A stretch of DNA of 64,000 nucleotides from Riptortus pedestris (GCA_019009955.1 CM032232.1:139573001-139637000), one strand, 5' to 3'. Counted from the stretch's first letter, positions 33,184 through 43,501 are shown. Notes: a model not told the origin generated them from the sequence alone. Translations and numbers: made by a program.

Positions 33184-33734
33184 TTCAGGTATGGGCAACC
33201 TTTAACATGTTGTGGGCCAAACTTTAGTGTGCAAATACGTTGGCGGGCCGCATTTCAAAGTAGTGCATTTTAAAGTAGGGTCCATAAATTGTAACGATAG
33301 ATATCAAACATGAAATTATACGACAATTCAATAAAATTACAAAAAGAAATAAAAAAAATAGGTTCAACATTATAATTAAATCGTAAAATATGGAATTATT
33401 ACAAACAACGAAAGTTAAATAGCAACACCAAAATCAATGAGATAATTCAACTTTAATTTGGGAAACTAGAGCATCGATGTTTGGATTAATTCCACTGATA
33501 CAAAAACTTAAAGAATTGTCCAAATTATCGTCAGTCAGCCTTGCACAATGTTTTGATTTATTAACTTTCATCATTGTAAAGAACTGTTCGCATTTATAAG
33601 TACTGCCAAACCCAAGAATATCTCCTCATCTTCCTCATTTGGAGTAAGTAGTGTAATAGTTTTTTTTAATTGGGTTTTTTAAAATGTCTCGCAGGCCGGA
33701 AAAAATCTTACAGCTGGCCGGTTGTTGCCACATA
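33184..33734. mobile_element. hAT-type transposon deletion derivative
   Basis: 551 bp flanked by a perfect 8-bp duplication TAGTATAG (33176-33183, 33735-33742), the target length of hAT elements. Ends are TTCAGGTATGGGCAACC and GGTTGTTGCCACATA; the TATG-GGCAAC core is inverted between them, so terminal repeats are imperfect. Subterminal GGGCCGCATTTC and CGCAGGCCGG are of the kind seen in hAT elements. It carries only the last part of a transposase on the minus strand, so it cannot move itself. Confidence 0.75.
33434..33630 (-). pseudogene. hAT transposase C-terminal fragment
   Basis: Minus-strand frame without a start: ILGFGSTYKCEQFFTMMKVN, then KSKHCARLTDDNLDNSLSF, CISGINPNIDALVSQI and a stop at 33434. 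C-E-Q-F-F-(S/T)-x-M-x-x-x-K-S-K-x-R-x-x-L-T-D-x-x-L is the C-terminal (hATC dimerisation) signature of GTF2IRD2/ZBED-like hAT transposases. The catalytic and DNA-binding parts are deleted. Confidence 0.7.
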
Positions 33735-33938
33735 TAGTATAGCTTATAGTCTGTTGCCTAAATAATATACGTACCAAGTTTCATAAAATTCGGTTATGGC
33801 GTTTGTCTGAAAATGTAACAAATAAGCAAACAAATAGACACCAAAGCCACAAATTGCAGATATCGTGTCTATGCCATATGAAACAAAAAATTAGAGTGAA
33901 ATTTAGAGAAAAAAAATCAAGGTACTTATAGGCGTTAC

Positions 33939-33994
<56 letters not shown>

Positions 33995-33998
<4 letters not shown>

Positions 33999-34460
33999 TT
34001 TCTTGTCATCGATTTGGTAGGAAGAACGTTTATTTGGATAATTTTATTTGAATACACTGTTATATTTTGATATGGACAAATGAGTCCACCGTCAGTTCCA
34101 TTAAATGTGGAAATGCGCTAATGGCGTATTGCAGTAAAGGATGGCTGGGGATGCTTGAGCCCTGATTGGCCCTTGGAAAGGGTAGTGCCTCACCTTTAGC
34201 CGGCTTATTGTAGTCCTAAAGATCGCACTGACATTTCTTGCCAGGATCGCCCCGAGTTGGCGCAATAGCTCACCAGCTTTCGAACAGTCACCATCGCAGC
34301 AAGATAATCCCTACCCAATTCTAGGTACATATTCATACAATTGTATTATTTCATTCCCTAGCGTGACTCATCTTCTTATTTATAGCTGATAAGGTTTGAA
34401 GAATTATTATGTTATTATATAAATTGATGTTTGACCATTGTTTTCCAACAGCCTTTTATT
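33995..34460. other. Unrecognised unique DNA
   Basis: 34080-34320 is less AT-rich and unmatched within the window. No coding signature. Confidence 0.35.
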
Positions 34461-34593
34461 GGGGACTCAGGTTAGCCATGTGAGTTAAGGTGTTGGTGTT
34501 ATGCTCACTTGGTAAACCTAGGGGTCCATTCTCAAATAGGAATTTATTTAGTGACCTACTCATTAAATAAAATCCTTAGTCCGCCCTGGCTAA
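34461..34593 (+). mobile_element. SINE S1, 3'-truncated copy
   Basis: GGGGACTCAGGTTAGCCATG, a decayed B-box region, ATTTAGTGACCTACTCATTAAATA and CGCCCTGGCTAAAATG, where it stops against an H fragment. Confidence 0.65.
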
Positions 34594-34599
34594 AATGTT

Positions 34600-34951
34600 A
34601 TATCACCAAACACTTTATTCTATGCTTAAATTCCAAATAATGATTTTATAGAGGCGTTAATTATGCGAAGTACACGCAAATTCGTTCTGAAAACGTTATC
34701 AATTAACATTTTAAGTCCTAGTCTTGAAAATGTTTATTTGATCTATATCATACTTGATCTAAACACACTTTCGTCAACTCTAAAGATCATATTTGTCATT
34801 GTCTTAAATTGGACCCAATTTCTGTTCTATGCATTATTTCCTAACTCAAATATTAAACCTCTTAGATGGTTTGTGGTGAGATTAGGTCACTAGTGTGTCA
34901 TACCAGCAAGTGAGAAATCTGCTTAGGTTACGCAGCCCCTGCGTGACGGAC
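34600..34951 (-). mobile_element. H family, 5' half
   Basis: CCAAACACTTTATTCTATGC, a diverged middle, then AAGTGAGAAATCTGCTTAGG, CAGCCCCTGCGTGACGGAC and T run. The 3' half and core are absent. Confidence 0.6.
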
Positions 34952-35091
34952 TTTTTTTTCTCTTACCAAACTCGACATTAAAGCATTTCATCAGTGGGTG
35001 TAGTCACTGGACGCTTTCCAACCTCATGCCATCCAATATATTAATTTATGTACAGTTAATTTGATGGAAATATTATGCATAAAAGAAAAAA

Positions 35092-35622
35092 GTCCGTCAC
35101 GCAGAGGCTGCGTAAACTAAGCAGATTTCCTACGAGAAGTTTTACAATAGAGAAATCTGCCTAATAACAACTGTAGTAGTAAGAAACCTCTAAACCTAAA
35201 ACATTATTTAGGGCGTAATAACCCAGTAGTTTCTAGCCCCAAAAAACAGTTAACCTAACCTCTAAACCTATTCACGAGGGACGAATAGTTATAGGAACGG
35301 CCGCCAGTGCTCTCGGCGGAAAGTCCGAACAGCCTACTGGTGACCACACGCAGAATACAACTGCAAATATCTCGGTTAATATTCAAGATAGAGAATAAAT
35401 GCATAGAACAATATTTATAGTAAATTTAATTTGAAATAAGATTTATTCTATACTATTTTTCGATCCGACGCATAATAACGGAGATAATCCCCCCTCTAAC
35501 CCCCCCTCCCACTGGTCCGATTTCAGCCATTAACGAACTTGATCTTCCTTTTTACATAAAAGGATTAAATTCCGAGTTTGGTAAAGATCAAACAAAAATT
35601 GCGACCGCTAGAGCGTTAACAG

Positions 35623-35658
<36 letters not shown>

Positions 35659-35802
35659 ATAAGATTATATATATACAGTTTTGAACGGACCTCATTTTCG
35701 TCATCTCCTGGGTAGGATCGATGGACATTTGAAGAAATTTTTCGAAACTCGCATCATGAGTACGACTTCAATAGCTGATTTCCCTTAAGGGAAATCTGCT
35801 AA
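35092..35802 (+). mobile_element. H family, full-length copy
   Basis: Starts GTCCGTCACGCAGAGGCTGCG after AAAAAA. The 5' subtype CTAATAACAACTGTAGTAGTAAG and GGCCGCCAGTGCTCTCGGCG is shared with 39299-39930. (TA)n at 35627-35652 is interrupted by an ATTTTATAAGAT piece, and the intact end is TTTCCCTTAAGGGAAATCTGCTAA-type. About 710 bp. Confidence 0.85.
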
Positions 35803-36813
35803 TATTGTTCCAATAAAAGAATAAGTTAATTCATGTTATCTTAAAAAAAACAGGACAGTTAGTGGCTCAAAAATATGTTGGAGTATGTATCAGTGGCAGA
35901 TGTAAAGTCGTAAATATCTTCTTTATGGTCATGTGTTGAGTAGAAAGTTTTGTGTTCTGTGCATATTTTCCGAATAAAAATATCAGAGAAATTTATTTTT
36001 ATCCTTTTACAGATGTCAGCTTCATTTAATGCTATTATTCTTCCTAATGATAATGTCCAGGTTAAATTCCAAGCATGGTACTTACTTAGAATGACACATA
36101 GAATAGAATATGAGATGAACGAAATCATGTGTCATTCCAGTGAAACATGTGAAATCCACTTGCTCTGTGCAATTCCAAGTTACAGACATTTTTTTTACAG
36201 TCTGAAAGACCACTTTCATGAGAGTTTTGGGTTTTTAAGCAGCTAAAAAGGGGAGAGGGAGGAAGAAATGGTTGTGATTTGCATGTTTTGAATGGGTAAT
36301 TTGAATTTGTACGGAGCCATTAATAGGCTGTTTAACTTTTCATGAAGGTTTATCCCGAAGAAAACCGGGCCCTGAGAGGTTTTGTATTATGTATGAACAA
36401 ATATTGTATGTGCCGCTCTCTGGTGGCTTACGCCTCAATAGGCCGAATAATAAATCACCAAATCACGTCCCACGTTTGGCCTTCATAATGGAATGTTCAA
36501 TTCGGCAGGCTGTGTTCATCTGCAAATTTGATCAAGGCTGATGGTGTGAGCGGTTGGCTAATTGAAGAGCATCACAGAGAGTACTCCTCTTGCAAGTGAA
36601 GGGAATTTGTCTGTCTCAAATCCTGTTCTGATCAAAATTCGGCAAATTTTTGATATTTGACTCGTTGATTGGTGCTATTGCACATCATCAATCAGAAACT
36701 TGCTACTTAGCGACCTATACCTGACAGTAATTTAATGACTTCATCGGATTTATGTAAAACTAATACAGTTTTACACAACTAGTCTCTGGCGGAAAGTCAA
36801 CAAAAAAAAAAAA
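35803..36813. other. Unique DNA, candidate host sequence
   Basis: Non-repetitive in this window. A 98-codon plus frame (35950-36246) overlaps an 89-codon minus frame (35859-36128); neither shows a known domain. 36240-36780 is moderately GC-rich, without good open frames. No splice-site-bounded exon could be supported. Confidence 0.35.
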
Positions 36814-37229
36814 GTCCGTCACGCAGGGGCTGCGTTAACTAAGTAGATTTCCCAAGCGCGCCACGTTTTTGCATTTACCTCAAAAATTAAAAGCTCAATG
36901 AGAACAATATTAGGTATTTAAGCTTGACTGAAGACCGAAAACTAAAATATGCAAATATCTCAGTTAATAATCAAGATAGTGAAAAAAATGTACATAACAA
37001 CATTTAAAGAGCATTAAATGTGCAATAAGATTGGTTCCATATTATTTTTCGATCCGATACATAATAACGGAGATATTAAGAATTTTCGAAATTCTCCCCC
37101 TCTAAACCCCCTCTCCCTTTGGTCCGATTTCAGCCGTTAACGAACTTGATCTGTCTTTTTGTATAAAACGATTATATATGAAGTTTAGTAAAGATAAAAA
37201 AAAAATTGCGACCGCTAGAGCGGTAACAG

Positions 37230-37297
<68 letters not shown>

Positions 37298-37421
37298 TTT
37301 TGAACACACCTCATTTTCGTCATCTCCTGGGCAGGATCGATGGACATTTGAAGAAAAATTAAGAAAATCGCGTCATGAGTACAACCTCAATAGCTGATTT
37401 CCCGTAAGGGAAATCTGCTAA
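36814..37421 (+). mobile_element. H family, full-length copy
   Basis: Starts GTCCGTCACGCAGGGGCTGCG after a 12-A run. It is the AAAGCTCAATGAGAACAATATTAGG subtype, with a 60-bp (TA)n (37234-37294), and ends TTTCCCGTAAGGGAAATCTGCTAA-type. Confidence 0.85.
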
Positions 37422-37461
37422 AAAAGAAAAGAAAACTTCAAATGATTATTGAAATCATTTA

Positions 37462-37965
37462 GATTTCTATATATATTTATATATATATATATATATTGAT
37501 CTATCTATCTATTTATTTGTCTGTTTCCGCTCTAGCGGTCGCAATTTTTGTTTGATCGTTACCAAACTCGATATTTAGTCATTTTATGTAAAAAGAAAGA
37601 TCAAGTTCGTTAACGGCTGAAATCGGACCAGTGGGAGGGGGGGTTTAGAGGGGAGGATTTTCGAAATTTCGAAATATCTCCGTTGCTATACTACGTCGGA
37701 TCGAAAAATTGTACAGAAACAATCTTATTGAAAATTAAATTTACTTTAAATATTGTTATATACATTTATTCCCTATGTTGAATATTAACCGAGATATTTG
37801 CATTTTTATTAAATTTGGGCCAATAACGAATTTTTGAATTTCCCGCCAAAAGCTAGTTCGGCCCTTTGCCGTAACTGTACTGTTCGGCTCTCGTATGGAG
37901 ATTTCTCTATTGTATAACTTCACGAGGGAAATCTGCTTAGTTTACGCAGCCCCTGCGTGACGGAC
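37462..37965 (-). mobile_element. H family, lacking its 3' block
   Basis: Enters at TA then (CTAT)n (37462-37510). Normal body: CTCTAGCGGTCGC, GTTAACGGCTGAAATCGG, G run, GAGATATTTGCATTT, CCGCCAAAAGCTAGTTCGGCC; it ends GCTTAGTTTACGC, CTGCGTGACGGAC. Hammerhead-like motif 5 lies immediately beyond. Confidence 0.75.
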
Positions 37966-37971
37966 TTCTTT

Positions 37972-38018
37972 TATTTCTCAACTAGTTTCGCGTCCATATG
38001 ACGCCTCATCAGGAGAAG
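37972..38018 (-). ncRNA. Hammerhead-like motif 5 (best formed)
   Basis: Minus strand in order: stem I TTCTC (38013-38017 complement), CTGATGA (38006-38012), one G, stem II GCGTC/GACGC, GAAA (37986-37989), short stem III AC/GT with TA loop, T at the cleavage position, and the stem I partner GAGAA (37975-37979 complement). All three helices and the conserved core can be drawn. The only departure is the extra G before stem II. Confidence 0.5.
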
Positions 38019-38246
38019 TTCTACTACACAAATTACACTAAACTAACAGCTATATCTGTCTCCATGACTTTCCACTTGCCGGACCAGTCGGAGAATGGCT
38101 TACGAAGTATTGCTGGAGAAATCAGCTGATTTGGATTGGTATCTCCTGAAATAAAAATATATTGATTTTCTCTAATGAAGTGTAGTCTAAATCGTAAATT
38201 CATAATTGATTAACTATGCCTTTTAAGTTTCTAATAAATAGAAACT

Positions 38247-38392
38247 AGAGTGGCGAGTTCGATTCCCGCCTGGGCAAAGGAATTATTTAGTGACGGAATT
38301 CATTAAATAAAATCCTTAATCTCACCCTGGTTAGAAAGGGGTGGTAAAGACTTTGTTGCAAAAAGTGGACATTATAAATAATTGAATAATAA
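38247..38392 (+). mobile_element. SINE S1, 5'-truncated copy
   Basis: Starts inside the B-box region (AGAGTGGCGAGTTCGATTCCC), then GTGACGGAATTCATTAAATA, CACCCTGGTTAGAAAGGGG, and AAAGTGGACATTATAAATAA. Confidence 0.7.
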
Positions 38393-38519
38393 TCAATTAA
38401 AATATATATATAATTCACATAACTTTATTTCTGTTTTATTATTGATCACCTTTTTTCTATTTTTTATAATTTGCAAACTATAGTCAAGGCAAAATGTACT
38501 GTACATTGAATTACTATCC

Positions 38520-39294
38520 CACAGTAGCCATTAAGATTACATCGGTTTATAAAGATATTGGGCCAATCACATGGAAATATCCAAACAGAGTAAAAAATAG
38601 CTTTAACCATATTAAAGATTAATTCAAATCAACAGATACCAAATGTAATATATACAAAAAAAACTGTGTGGATTGCAATAAAAGTTATATAGGGAAATCA
38701 TCACAATTACTCAAATGAAGAATCAGACAATACTTAGTAGCAGCTTGGCCTGCTCTATAACAGCCCTTAACCTAACCCCTACTAGGTGCCACCTGGTCTC
38801 AGTGACAGTGTTGCCAGGAACTATTCAACCTAAAACAATTAATCTAATTTTAAAGTGGGTACACTGCGAGCAACCTCATAATAACCTTTCAGTAAGTGTG
38901 TAAAAATTAATAGCGTACCCTCGCAGCATTGTTTATTAGTGTTGTGTTGTGTTTGTGTGAACTCTCCTTCGGACCGTTTGTTGTTATTTATTCAAAGACC
39001 AATTTGTAATTGCATTTCGTATTCTCCATCCTTCTATGTTTTGACCAGCTGTGAATTTTTGTTTTTTTAATAAATTATAGTGGACTTTTACCTTTCAAGT
39101 TTTATTATTATACGTTATAAAAAACCGTCCAATAAAACGTGATAGACGATCATAAAGACAATAAAACTTCCCTAGCCGACCACGCAATTAAATACAGCCA
39201 TAAATTTGAATTTGAAAATGTTAAGTATTATAGAGAAAGAAAGAAATTTAAGCAAGAGGAGGATAAAAGAGAATATGCACATTATAAATAATAG
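38520..39294 (+). pseudogene. PLE GIY-YIG endonuclease, interrupted
   Basis: First block: a connecting segment (YPNRVKNSFNHIKD, stop, FKSTDTK), then CNIYKKNCVDCNKSYIGKSS with CVDC (CxxC) and YIG; NIY replaces GIY. The frame hits a TGA in the Arg helix (..LLK*RIRQ). Second block, in frame with the first when the insertion is discounted: SLADHAIKYSHKFEFENVKY.. to stops at 39289-39294. The His-rich helix and FDFENVK-type strand are typical of PLE endonucleases. Clearly dead. Confidence 0.7.
38733..39129. mobile_element. 397-bp insertion in the PLE endonuclease
   Basis: Flanked by CAATA (38728-38732 and 39130-39134), a possible 5-bp target duplication. Starts CTTAGTAGCAGC and ends AAAAAACCGTC; it contains a TTAATAAATTATAG polyadenylation-like site near 39065. 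Terminal inverted repeats are not evident. The family is unknown; a solo LTR or SINE-like element is possible. Confidence 0.45.
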
Positions 39295-39298
39295 AAAA

Positions 39299-39930
39299 GT
39301 CCGTCACGCAGGGGCTGCGTAAACTAAGCAGATTTCCCACGTGAAGTTTTACAATAGAGAAATCTGCCTAATAACAACTGTAGTAGTAAGAAACCTCTAA
39401 ACAACCTATTCACGAGGGACGAATACTTATGGAAACGGCCGCCAGAGCTCTCGTCGGAAAGTCAGCGAACATGGCGACCACACGCACAATACAAATGCAA
39501 ATATCTCGGTTAATATTCAAGATAGAGAATAAATGTATAGAACAATATTTATAGTAAAGTTAATTTGCAACAAGATTGATTCTATACAATTTTTCGATCC
39601 GGCGCATAATAACGGAGATATTTCTAATTTTCCGAAAATTCCCCCCTTAAACCCTCCCTCCCACTCGTCCGATTTCAGCCATTAATGAACTTGATCTTCC
39701 TTTTTACATAAAACGATTAAATTCCGAGTTTGGTAACGATCAAACAAAAATTGCGACCGCTAGAGCGTTAACAGACAAATATATATATGTAGATATATAT
39801 ATATAGTTTTGAACGGACCTCATTTTCGTCATCTCCTGGGTAGGATCGATGGACATTTGAGGAAATTTTTCGAAAATCGCGTCATGAGTACGACCTCAAT
39901 AGCTGATTTCCCTTAAGGGAAATCTGCTAA
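39299..39930 (+). mobile_element. H family, full-length copy
   Basis: Starts GTCCGTCACGCAGGGGCTGCG, same subtype as 35092, short TA core (39780-39806), and ends with a perfect hairpin TTTCCCTTAAGGGAAA and TCTGCTAA. 632 bp; a good reference copy because both ends and hairpins are intact. Confidence 0.9.
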
Positions 39931-40039
39931 TAAAAAAGGTGATTTGCAAGAAAACAAAAATAAAACGTGTGAATTATGAATATTTTAATTTATTTGTTTT
40001 ATTTTTATAGAAACTAATCATTTGGAATTTTAATTTGTT

Positions 40040-40161
40040 TTAGCAGATTTCCCTTATGGGAAATCAGCTATTGAGGTTGTACTCATGACGGAATTTTCGA
40101 AATTTTTCTTCAAATGTCCATCGATCCTACCTAGTAGATGACTATAATGAGGTCCATTAAA

Positions 40162-40237
<76 letters not shown>

Positions 40238-40675
40238 CTGTTACCGCTCTAGCGGTCGCAATTTTTGTTTGATCGTTACCAAACTCGATATTTAGTCATT
40301 TTATGTAAAGAAAGATCAAGTTCGTTAACGGCTGAAATCGGATCTCAGTGGGAGGGGGGGGTTTAGAGGGGAGGATTTTCGAAAATTCGAAATATCTCCG
40401 TTGCTATACGTCGAATCGAAAAATTGTACAGAATCAATCTTATTGCAAATTAAATGTACTATAAATATTGTTATATACATTTATTCCCTATCTTGAATAT
40501 TAACCGAGATATTTGCATTTTTATTAAATTTGGGCCGATAACGGATTTTTGAATTTCCCGCCAAAAGCTAGTTTGGCCCTTTGCCGTAACTGTTCGGCTC
40601 TCGTATGGAGATTTCTCTATTGTATAACTTCACGTGGGAAATCTGCTTAGTTTACGCAGCCCCTGCGAGACGGAC
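40040..40675 (-). mobile_element. H family, full-length copy
   Basis: TTAGCAGATTTCCCTTATGGG start, ~70-bp (TA)n (40164-40232), normal body, subtype CCGCCAAAAGCTAGTTTGGCCC, and end GCTTAGTTTACGC, CTGCGAGACGGAC. It lies 110 bp from 39299-39930 in inverted orientation. Confidence 0.9.
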
Positions 40676-40799
40676 TTTTTGACATTCCACTATAGACTAG
40701 TTAAGTAAAGTTTAATAGTTCACATTTTGACAATAATTCAGTTTTGTACATTAGACTTGCGGTTAACAGTCTAGTATCACTCCGACAGCCAACTAAGAC

Positions 40800-41125
40800 A
40801 GATTAAATACACGACTAAAGTACGGAAAAATGAAGACTTTGCGAGAAGAGGACAAGCAGTAGCAACCAAACTACGTATAGGGCATAGTGCAAGAACACAT
40901 TCGTATTTAAGGCGACGTACTGAAAGGCCACTATGTAAACCGTGCCACTAATGATAAAACGTATACTTATAGACTGCGGTTTTAATCAACACCTTCTTAT
41001 AAAACAAGACTTATTAACTGGAGTTAGTCCAGACATCAATACGCTACTTCAACATAACACAACAAAATCTAACAAAATCCACAAATATCTATCAAAAAAT
41101 ATAATTTTAATCTATCAAAATTAAA
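40800..41125 (+). pseudogene. LINE polyprotein C-terminal fragment
   Basis: RRGQAVATKLRIGHSARTHS, RTERPLCKPCH, stops, and then in the next frame IKRILIDCGFNQ.. to about 41120. Same C-terminal family as at 19936 (KLRIGHS..THS.L, C..C, HIL.DC), with a frameshift inside the zinc-finger-like part. Confidence 0.6.
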
Positions 41126-41159
41126 TTTGCGAAATTGTAATTGTTGCAGTATTTTAGGT

Positions 41160-41218
<59 letters not shown>

Positions 41219-41222
41219 TATA
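41160..41222. repeat. Compound (CA)n(TA)n microsatellite
   Basis: CACACACA.. followed by TATATA.. with an ACATA interruption, placed directly before an S2 SINE. Confidence 0.9.
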
Positions 41223-41225
41223 TCT

Positions 41226-41650
41226 TGGGGGTGCCGGTAGGCGTGTAGGTTATGGCGTGAGTTCGCCTTCGGAACCGTCAGTAAGCTGGAAGTAAAAGTT
41301 GCTAGGTCCGCACCCCACCAAGAGAGAACCTAATTCGTGCACCAGAGCAAGCTAGTGCTTAAGGATCAGCGGGTTCTAACGAGTGTATACGTCTGACAAA
41401 CCCTCGGGATGAGTAAGGATTATGTCTCTCTTAAATCCCGTCGACTTGGTGGCTGACACAGGGTGAACTGATCTTTGATCCCACCGGGTACGAAGAGGCT
41501 CGTCAGTCCACTGGAGGCAACACATACCAGGTCTGCCTTGAACCAACTTAACCGGGGTTATATACCGAATTGACCAATCTATCTGATCAGGAATCCTTCT
41601 CGCCACGCTCGGGATGGCTAAAAATCTTAAAGGCCTATAATGCTAAAAAA
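41226..41650 (+). mobile_element. SINE S2, copy 3
   Basis: Head GGGGGTGCCGGTAGGCGTG, GTTATGGCGTGAGTTCG (tRNA-like), then the body with TTATGTCTCTCTTAAATCCC, GAGGCTCGTCAGTCC and TTAACCGGGGTTATAT, ending CTCGGGATGGCTAAAAATC, TTAAAGGCCTATAATGC. The most complete copy; it defines the order of blocks for the family. Confidence 0.65.
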
Positions 41651-41767
41651 ATCCTTATCTTAATTTGTATAGTTTTATAATTTTTTTTAAAAATATTTTA
41701 TTTATCGAATAACAACTAACAACAGAAATTGGAATTTCATGTTTAGGATTGCTGCACATCTAGTCTT

Positions 41768-41924
<157 letters not shown>

Positions 41925-42246
41925 GGCAGCCACCAGCAGGGATTAGTCCTGTCCCCCGCATTCCTCTTACTCCTGTTATCTTAAACTAATCTCATCTGCA
42001 TTGTTAATCACCTTGATTCTGACGTCGGGGGGGGGGGGGCAATTCTAGCCCATGTTAATACCTCACGAACAGGAAATGGAGTGATTATGGATCTAACCTG
42101 TTATTATTATTGGCCTGTAAGTTTTAGCAGAGCGTCTGTTGAGCTTATCATAATGACGCTAAATTTATATACCGGAAATGTGATTTGTCCAAATCTATCT
42201 ATCTATTTAACAATTTATCCATATGTCTACTAGCAAATAAACCCAA
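41925..42246. other. No recognised feature
   Basis: Contains a G run at about 42027-42038; otherwise nothing recognised. Confidence 0.4.
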
Positions 42247-42465
42247 TGGGGGCTCGGGTTGGCCGTGCGAGTTAGGGCGTTGGTCTTAATCTCCCATGGC
42301 AGACCTAGAGTGGCGGTTTCGAATCCCGCCCTGGGCAGTAGAAATTTATTTAATGACGGACTCATTAAATAAACTCCTTGGACCCACCCTGACTAGAAAA
42401 GGATGGTAACCTGTAGATAACTCGTTCCGAGTAGCATAAAGTGGAGCTAAAAAAAAAAATAAAAT
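42247..42465 (+). mobile_element. SINE S1, copy
   Basis: GGGGGCTCGGGTTGGCCGTG, CTTAATCTCCCATGGC, a B-box-like TTTCGAATCCCGCC, AATGACGGACTCATTAAATA, CACCCTGACTAGAAAAGG, AAAGTGGAGC and an A-rich end. The B-box here is the best match to a tRNA consensus. Confidence 0.75.
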
Positions 42466-42745
42466 TAACCCAATGTTCCTTAGGAATGCTTTCGTGACTA
42501 AACTATGCCATTGGTATTCCATAATTTGCATTTAATTGTTTCTGATATCTATATGCAACAAGTATTAGATATCAGACACATAAATCAGTCAGACATTTAG
42601 ATGTCATTGGTATTAGATATTGTACATATAAATGTTTCAGTTACTTAGATTTTACATATAAATGTTTCAGTTATTTAGTAAAGGATGGTTTGGTATCAGC
42701 TATAATATAGATTCTTAATTCTTCAAGTATAGGAGTTCATTGAGT

Positions 42746-42790
42746 ATGCTGACAGTTTCGGGCACCATAGGTTCCCTTCTTCAGAGCTGA
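42746..42790 (-). ncRNA. Hammerhead-like motif 6 (PLE-associated)
   Basis: Minus strand: stem I GCT (42785-42787 complement), CTGAAGA (42778-42784), one A, stem II GGGAACC/GGTGCCC (one mismatch, TAT loop), GAAA (42756-42759), short stem III AC/GT, C, and stem I partner AGC (42748-42750 complement). It lies downstream of the endonuclease in the same orientation, as expected for a PLE 3' terminal repeat. Confidence 0.45.
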
Positions 42791-42841
42791 CACTAAACAA
42801 AAACCAAAAGATGTAAAACATTTGATAACAATTGTGAAACA

Positions 42842-42877
<36 letters not shown>

Positions 42878-43126
42878 TTTTTGTTTATATGAAATGAAAA
42901 ATTAGGTATGGTACATACCAATTGAAATAGATTAAGGGAAGGGGGCTCAAACAACTGCACTCAGTGAAAACTACATCTTGAATGAGGATAAGGCAGAGGC
43001 AGCAAGGGATGGGAAGGGTTGGGGAAAACCAAAAGGGTTGAAGGTCATTGAGTCTGTAATATTTTAAAAGATGTCTGCATATGTGGGAGATATTTTTTGT
43101 TTGTCTGTAATTTATGCTATTGGGGT

Positions 43127-43390
43127 CTATGTTAATGTGGAAGGTTTCAGAAATGAGACGTTTACGGTGAGTTTTTGTGAATCTAGTATGGAAGTGTTGT
43201 TGAAATCAAAGGTGCTGTTGTTTGTGATGGCGTGTTTTGTGGGTGCGGAACTGTCTATTTCTTCCTTTGTAATGGTGCGTTTGTGTTCGTACAATCTGTT
43301 TTTGAGGTCTTGTTTTGTCTCTTCAATGTATACAGCATTAGTTGTCGAGCATGGGACTTTGTATATGCCGTTGGTGGCCATGAGGAAGAG
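43127..43390 (-). pseudogene. PLE GIY-YIG endonuclease fragment
   Basis: NGIYKVPCSTTNAVYIEETK: GIY intact, first Cys of the pair kept, second replaced, and YIG changed to YIE. The helix DLKNRLYEHKRTI has the Arg. Then PTKHAITNNSTFDFNNTSIL and a stop at 43127. The N-terminal side is cut by an H copy at 43394. Truncated and with altered catalytic positions, so inactive. Confidence 0.75.
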
Positions 43391-43393
43391 GGT

Positions 43394-43445
43394 CTTCCCT
43401 TAAGGGAAATCAGCCATTGAGGTCGTATTCATGACGCGATTTTCG

Positions 43446-43501
<56 letters not shown>

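Larger units (their letters stand above)
32724..33993 (+). mobile_element. B element, 3' part, carrying a hAT insertion
   Basis: No head. Units start near 32757 and 33042, the tail AAATTCGGTTATGGCGTTTG is near 33786, a decayed AACAAATAAGCAAACAAATAG follows, then the end block and (TA)n (33942-33993). It is interrupted at 33184-33734 by a hAT derivative. Confidence 0.7.
38480..39294 (+). mobile_element. Penelope-like element remnant with an insertion
   Basis: Two blocks of GIY-YIG coding remnant (about 38520-38732 and 39135-39294) are separated by an unrelated 397-bp segment. It is followed five bp later by an H copy. No RT part is recognised upstream. Confidence 0.65.
42746..43393 (-). mobile_element. 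Penelope-like element 3' remnant
   Basis: Endonuclease remnant, ~250 bp of 3' region with a 33-T run (42847-42878), and hammerhead-like motif 6. An H copy interrupts it at 43394, upstream in its own orientation. Confidence 0.65.

Noticed and set aside
34140..34330. Possible small structural RNA in a GC-richer stretch
   Set aside because: No promoter box, conserved RNA motif or convincing fold could be identified by eye.
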